Assembly (NCBI RefSeq): GCF_937616625.2
Contig: NC_065570.1
Location: 5,466,001-5,530,000 of the forward strand
Direction: 5' to 3'
Origin: Mercurialis annua
Lineage: Eukaryota; Streptophyta; Magnoliopsida; Malpighiales; Euphorbiaceae
DNA length: 64,000 nt
A model generated the notes under the pieces. That model did no database searches. It had not been told where the DNA came from and saw only the letters and a program-made list of their open reading frames with translations. Positions within the stretch are counted from its first letter, which is position 1. Every line of letters begins with the position of its first letter. Positions 59,009-64,000 of this stretch are shown piece after piece. A program made the translations under genes and the position numbers.

Positions 59009-60533
59009 AATAGAAAATGATAAGCCACTTCCGGCCGAAGTTTTGTACAATGTAATTTGGATAACATGTGACTGTAACTGAGCCGTTTTCCTGTCAATAG
59101 ACTTCAGATCAAAAATTTTATTATCTATTCAATGTTTTTTTTTCCTAAGTTATTGTAATTAAATTCACTGGGAAATTTAAGCTTGTTCTTTTGGGTTTTC
59201 CATTAAATATATTAAATGGTTATATTGATTAGGATGATTCACATTTAGATGATACCGTTTATATTGGATGTTTAAATTTATTAATATAATCATTTGAATT
59301 GAATGAAAAATTACAAGGTTATAGAAATTATATTGGAATTACTTAAATTTTTAAAAACATTCAATAATATATTTCAACTTTTCCATCAAAATTCAAATAG
59401 TGAATACATTGTTCGCACTAAAGGGTCTTAGGTGTCATTATCATGGGCTCACAGTGCCCTCTAGTTTTTCCATTGGTAAGTTTTAAAATTCATAAATTCT
59501 TACAATTTCTTATCTAACCAAACAATGAAAATTTTACTTAAATTCATAAATTGTATATTAATCTATAGATTTTTTTATCCCCCATCCCATTAAAACTTTA
59601 GTTACATTTACTGCTTTAATCCATCCAAATATTTAATTTCTTTTTGTTACGCTTTTTGACATGCATACAAAACAGAAAAAGGATGAAACCGCATTCTCTT
59701 CAAATATGCATTCTATTTTCACGTTTTTTTAAAGTACTATCCTAAAAAAATCACGTTTCTATTAGTAAATTAAACTTCTCCTAAACTTAAATAATTTAAC
59801 TGATACAATATTACTAAAAGAAAGAAGGAAAAAAAGTACATCTAAGCAGCTCAAAATATATAAAATTATAACAAATCACAAAAACGATTACTAATTGCCC
59901 AAAATCTTAATAAATAGGATACCTCAAAAAAATGAAAATCTGCTGCCTAATATGAATTGCCGGCTACCATAACTAGTACTCAAACTGACAGAAACACTTG
60001 TATAACTAACATGGATTACAACAAAACCATATAGGCCGTAATTTATGGTAAAAGAATCAATCCTAATCGCAATCATTTCAACTCTCAATAGATGTGATTA
60101 TCCTTACTGACGACAGAGAACAAAAATTCGTCAGCTCAATAACAGTCGGTATCTTAGCATCAGCTTCGAAGTGGTCTTAGATTACAAAATTTTCAATACA
60201 TAGTTTCATTCAGCAAGAGGACTTACTTTCTCGTCTCATTTGCATGAGGTTTCTGAAGAGCCATGTCTGAATCCTCATCAACCGTCAACTACGTGATCCG
60301 CAACATTGCTGATTTAACAGCATCATCACTCCTGACTTCAACAAGAACGTTTGGGACACCATCGAATTCTTTCTCGAACTTCCCTACAGAATGGGCTGTG
60401 AATTTATTTCAGCTACATTATCACCATCATCATGTTCAGCCTGCTTGCTCAAGCAACTAGAATCCAATTTCTCAATACCGTCAAGGTAAACTTATTCCCT
60501 TCAATCTCTGTTTCTACCTTTTGGGCTGTGAAA
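59009..60533. other. Convergent 3' flanks of the two genes
   Basis: 59009-59130 looks like the 3' UTR of the plus-strand gene. 59940-60533 is probably 3' UTR of the minus-strand gene; it contains decayed repeat units of that gene's last exon. No other gene seen. Confidence 0.45.
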
Positions 60534-63500
60534 CTATTCTCCATGTTTCTTGCAAGAATCATTTTCTGATTTCCCCTCAGATTGGACCGCAAGTACATTT
60601 GCAGCTCCACTGTTACTGTCTTGACCTGCCAGCTTGTTAAGACTACCAGACTCCAATTTCTCAACACTGTCCACGACAGTCGGCTTCTTCCTCTTCTTCC
60701 ATTTGGGTTTACTTGGTGCTTGTGTTTCGAGTTCATTTGTGCCTATAAGGAAAACACCGCTTTCTCCCTGTTTCTTGCAAGAACCATTTTCTGATTTCCC
60801 CTCAGATTGGACCGCAATTACGTTTGCAGCTACACCGTTACTGTCTTGACCTGCCAGCTTGTTCAGGCCACCAGACTCCGATTTCTCAACACTGTCCACG
60901 ACACTTGGCTTCTTCCTCTTCTTCCATTTGGGTTTAGTTGGTGCTTGCGTTTCGAGTTCATTTGTGCCTATAAGGGCAACAACGCTATCTCCCTGTTTCT
61001 TGCACGAATCATTTTCTGATTTCCCCTCAGATTGGAGCGCAAGTACGTTCGCAGCTAAATTGTTACTGTCTTGACCTGCCAGCTTGTTCAGATCACCGGA
61101 CTCCGATTTCTCAACACTGTCCACGACACTTGGCTTCTTCCTCTTCTTCCATTTGGGTTTACTTGGTGCTTGTGTTTCAAGTTCATTTGTGCCTAAAACG
61201 ACAACGCTTTCTCCCTGTTTCTTGCAAGAATCATTTTCTGATTTCCCCTCAGATTGGACCGCAAGTACATTTGCAGCTACATTGTTACTGTCTTGACCTG
61301 CCAGCTTGTTCAGACCACCAGACTCCAATTTCTCAACAATTTCCCCGACAGTTGGCTTCTTCCTCTTCTTCCATTTGGGTTTACTTGGTGATTGTGTTTC
61401 GAGTTCTGTGCCTATAAGGAAAACACCGCTTTCTCCCTGTTTCTTGCAAGAATCATGTTCTGATTTCCCCTCAGATTGGACTGCAATTATGTTTGCAGCT
61501 ACACTTTTACTGTCTTGACCTGCCAGCTTGTTCAGACCACCAGACTCCGATTTCTCAACACTGTCCTCGACACTTGGCTTCTTCCTCTTCTTCCATTTGG
61601 GTTTACTTGGTGCTTGTGTTTCGAGTTCATTTGTGCCTATAAGGATAACAACACTTTCTCCCTGTTTCTTGCAAGAATCATTTTCTGATTTCTCAAGACT
61701 AACATTTTCAGCACCACTAACACGCCGTTTCTCAACATTGCCATCTATCTGCTCCATTTGACTAGAGCTTTCCTGTTTTTGGACATTGCTGCTTGGGAAG
61801 GCACTTAAACTTTCACCGGCACCTCCATTATGTTCTGTTGAAGCATGATTATCATCAAGTTTAATCTGTTTGTTTTTATCAGACCTTGCTTTCCTTTTTT
61901 CAGATTTCACCTGTCTCTTTATTTCCAGCATATTACAAGCATCATGCTCCAATTTCTCAAGATTGCCATTTTCAGTAGAGCCAAGATTACTAGATTTCTC
62001 CAAATTGCCAATTATCTGCTCAGCATGACCAGAACCCAGTTTTTCAACAGTGTTGCTTGAGATGGCACTCAAACTCTCATTGAATTTCTCAACAATGTTG
62101 CTTGAGACAGCACCTGCACTTTCCCTGGATCCAGAAGCATGACTATCATTAACTTTCTCAATGACGTTGCTTAAACTAGAACTTGCAGTTTCCAAGAATC
62201 CATTGATACCTACAGTTTGTTCTATTGAAACATGACAATCATCATCTTTAATCAGATTGTTTTTATCAGACCTTTGTTTTCTTTTCTTAGATTTCACCTG
62301 CGTCTTCATTTCCATCGAATTGGAAACATTATTCTCCAATTTCTCCAGGCTTCCATTTTCAGCACAACTAAAACTACATCCCTCAACATTGTCAGCTGTC
62401 TGGTTTACATGAGCAGAGCTATCCAGTTTCTCAACATAGTTGCTTGGGACAGCAATTATGCTTTTCGTAAATCCGGCATCATTTCCTGTTAGTTCCTCAG
62501 AAGCATCACTCTTCTGAATGCAATGTCTCAACTGCACACCATTCTTATCTATGACATTAATTTCTGCAGTCTGTCTACTTTTCTTTAGTCTTTTTCTCTC
62601 TTTCCTCCTTTTCAGCTTTGCAGTTCTACTTTCAGTTTTTGTTTCCTTCACTGCATCTGGAATGTGCTTATCACCTCCCTGATCCTGGGAAATGCACTGC
62701 TTGGAAATGTCTAGGAAGTGTTTACCTTTTCCCGTTTTCCTTCCTTCACATACGTCACCAATGTTATCTGCAAGGAGATTAGGTCCCTTATATCCGTGGC
62801 TATCTTCTTGTTTGGGGATACAGGAAGACACGAGTCTATGAGCCAAAATGGCAAGTTGGAGACCTGAAACAGACTTGGGGATCGGCCTACCAGAGAACAA
62901 AACCGTAAAACCATTAGCCAACAAAAGTAAGCAGCATAGAAACTAGTCTGATGAAGGAAGCCAAATGTACATTAGCAAGCAGCATCTCAGTTAAACGAAA
63001 TATAAGACGGCATCTATGAACTAAATTGAAGCACTTCCAACATGCTCAACCTAAATTAAAGGCAAGTTTACAGGCAACAAGTTGGATAACAACTTGTCAA
63101 ATTTATGTCCAGATATCTTCATTCATGAATAGGATAGTTTCCCTCACTTTGGACACTCATATGCCCAATAAGGACCTCACAAATAAAGTGGGAAAACTTG
63201 AACTTGAATGACTAACTACTAAAGCAAAGAATTGAAACAATTATGAACTCATAAAATATAACAAACAGAATATGCACTTTCAGAACGCTTATGTGCTACT
63301 TAGCCATGACTTTTTTGTTTTAATACGAAAACGTTACCTTCTAGAATATACACCTTTGGAAACAACTGTCTCATGCCATATTTTGCATGGCAAAATCTCC
63401 TGTTTTCCCGAAGACTGGCATAAAAAAATGAAGTTACATATACAAGGCTAAACAAAATCAAATGATGAATATGAAACATCATACATCATAATAGCACTCG

Positions 63501-63860
63501 CCAAACAACACAACCACCTCATTTCTTTTGGTTCATATTTATTCTAAGAGTGAAACAAAAAGATACATCATTTTTACCTTGACAGGCAAAATCACTCCTT
63601 CTGGTAGCTTTGAGATGTGACAATGAAACAAAGGGTATCTATATAAGACACATCTGCAGAAAATATATGAAAAGGACTCGATAAAATATTAATGTTTAAA
63701 AAAATAGATCTGCAGGAAAGCAAAAATACTAAACCCAAACATTTAAGAAACTTACATGACTCTGTTTTGTGCAATCATCTGCATGCCATCAATCGGCGAA
63801 TACACTTCCTCGGGGTAGACAGCTTTATCAGAAATGCAAACAAATCCGTTCATTCCACCA
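60534..63860 (-). CDS. Lysine-rich tandem-repeat protein, probably nuclear (5' end outside window)
   Basis: Minus-strand exons: 63860-63756, 63653-63578, 63414-63338 and a long last exon 62886-60534, joined in frame at GT-AG sites (for example AGA AG|G CCG). At least 868 residues are visible. The first about 110 residues look globular (GGMNGFVCISDKAVYPEE, YRYPLFHCHISKLPEGV, PIPKSVSGLQLAILAHR). The rest is low-complexity, charged and rich in Lys/Ser, with basic clusters KLKRRKERKRLKK and PKWKKRKKP that fit nuclear or nucleolar import. The last exon has two longer degenerate repeats (S-x-KRK-x-RSDKN) followed by about five 75-residue repeats. I do not recognise the family. The frame would also read 13 codons into the intron, but the acceptor at 62888-62887 keeps the upstream exons in phase. 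Confidence 0.72.
60560..61690 (-). repeat. Coding minisatellite, about 225-bp unit, five copies
   Basis: Unit starts recur at about 60680, 60906, 61131, 61353 and 61578 (spacing 222-226 bp). Each unit carries PKWKKRKKP, VEK-x-ESG-x-LNKLAGQDS and SEGKSE-x-xSCKK. A further decayed unit lies after the stop codon, near 60400-60530. Confidence 0.88.
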
Positions 63861-64000
63861 CTAAACAATTATGAAGATTGGACTCTAAGTCAGTAACACA
63901 AAAACACCAAGACAATTGTTATTGAATAATTACAAATAACACTTTCCATCAAGTGACAAACATTTCTCTCACTTGAGTTTCACGTAAAGAAAAACCAGGA
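63861..64000 (-). other. Intron of the tandem-repeat protein gene (window edge)
   Basis: Minus strand shows an acceptor GTTTAG before 63860. No further exon could be placed with confidence before the edge. Confidence 0.4.

Noticed and set aside
60582..61761. Overlapping plus-strand frames of 70-95 codons opposite the tandem-repeat gene
   Set aside because: They recur every repeat unit in several frames and are shadows of the minus-strand coding minisatellite.

Overview
The window is eudicot nuclear DNA. It is AT-rich, genes have GT-AG introns, and transposable elements fill most of the space between genes. Protein families point the same way: a very large CC-NBS-LRR resistance gene, plant-specific DC1 (divergent C1 zinc-finger) proteins, a plastid-targeted membrane protein, plant LTR and LINE retrotransposons, Helitrons and many MITEs. 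I could not fix the species from sequence alone.

Layout. 1-3147: 5' half (LTR, primer-binding site, gag to start of RT) of a Ty1/copia element on the minus strand with an unbroken polyprotein frame up to the window edge. It interrupts a LINE whose RNase H end is at 3148-3790. 3840-3965: a relic matching the 3' flank of the NLR gene further right. 4000-10600: intergenic, with MULE-type MITEs, two joined small Helitrons and a possible 5' gene fragment. 10791-20115: one giant CC-NBS-LRR gene (plus strand, 8 recognisable coding exons, all introns phase 0, about 2,550 codons), whose LRR part is built from two alternating exon types. Its distal 3' region (to about 22745) is split by a poly(A) retroposon and a hAT-type MITE.

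24.2-52.2 kb: a cluster of six DC1-type genes. Four encode 60-61-residue single-domain peptides that are up to 23% cysteine (24655-24837 minus, 27790-27975, 31134-31319, 49840-50025). Two encode two-domain proteins of 138 and 125 residues (46474-46890 plus, 51725-52102 minus). The four short genes share promoter, 5' UTR and 3' flank homology, including a TATA box and a conserved W-box core. Inside the cluster lies an 11.2-kb head-to-tail array of three Helitrons (34872-46054), plus retroposons and MITEs.

52.3-56.9 kb: MITEs of the Stowaway, MULE and hAT types and one coding-like fragment. 56942-59008: a four-exon gene for a plastid-targeted membrane protein. 60534-63860 (minus, continuing past the window edge): a lysine-rich, probably nuclear protein whose last exon carries about five 75-residue tandem repeats.

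Functionally, the NLR (intracellular immune receptor) and the DC1 cluster, with W-boxes upstream of both, suggest a defence-related neighbourhood. That link is inference. The strongest candidate for something undescribed is the family of minimal cysteine-saturated DC1 peptides.
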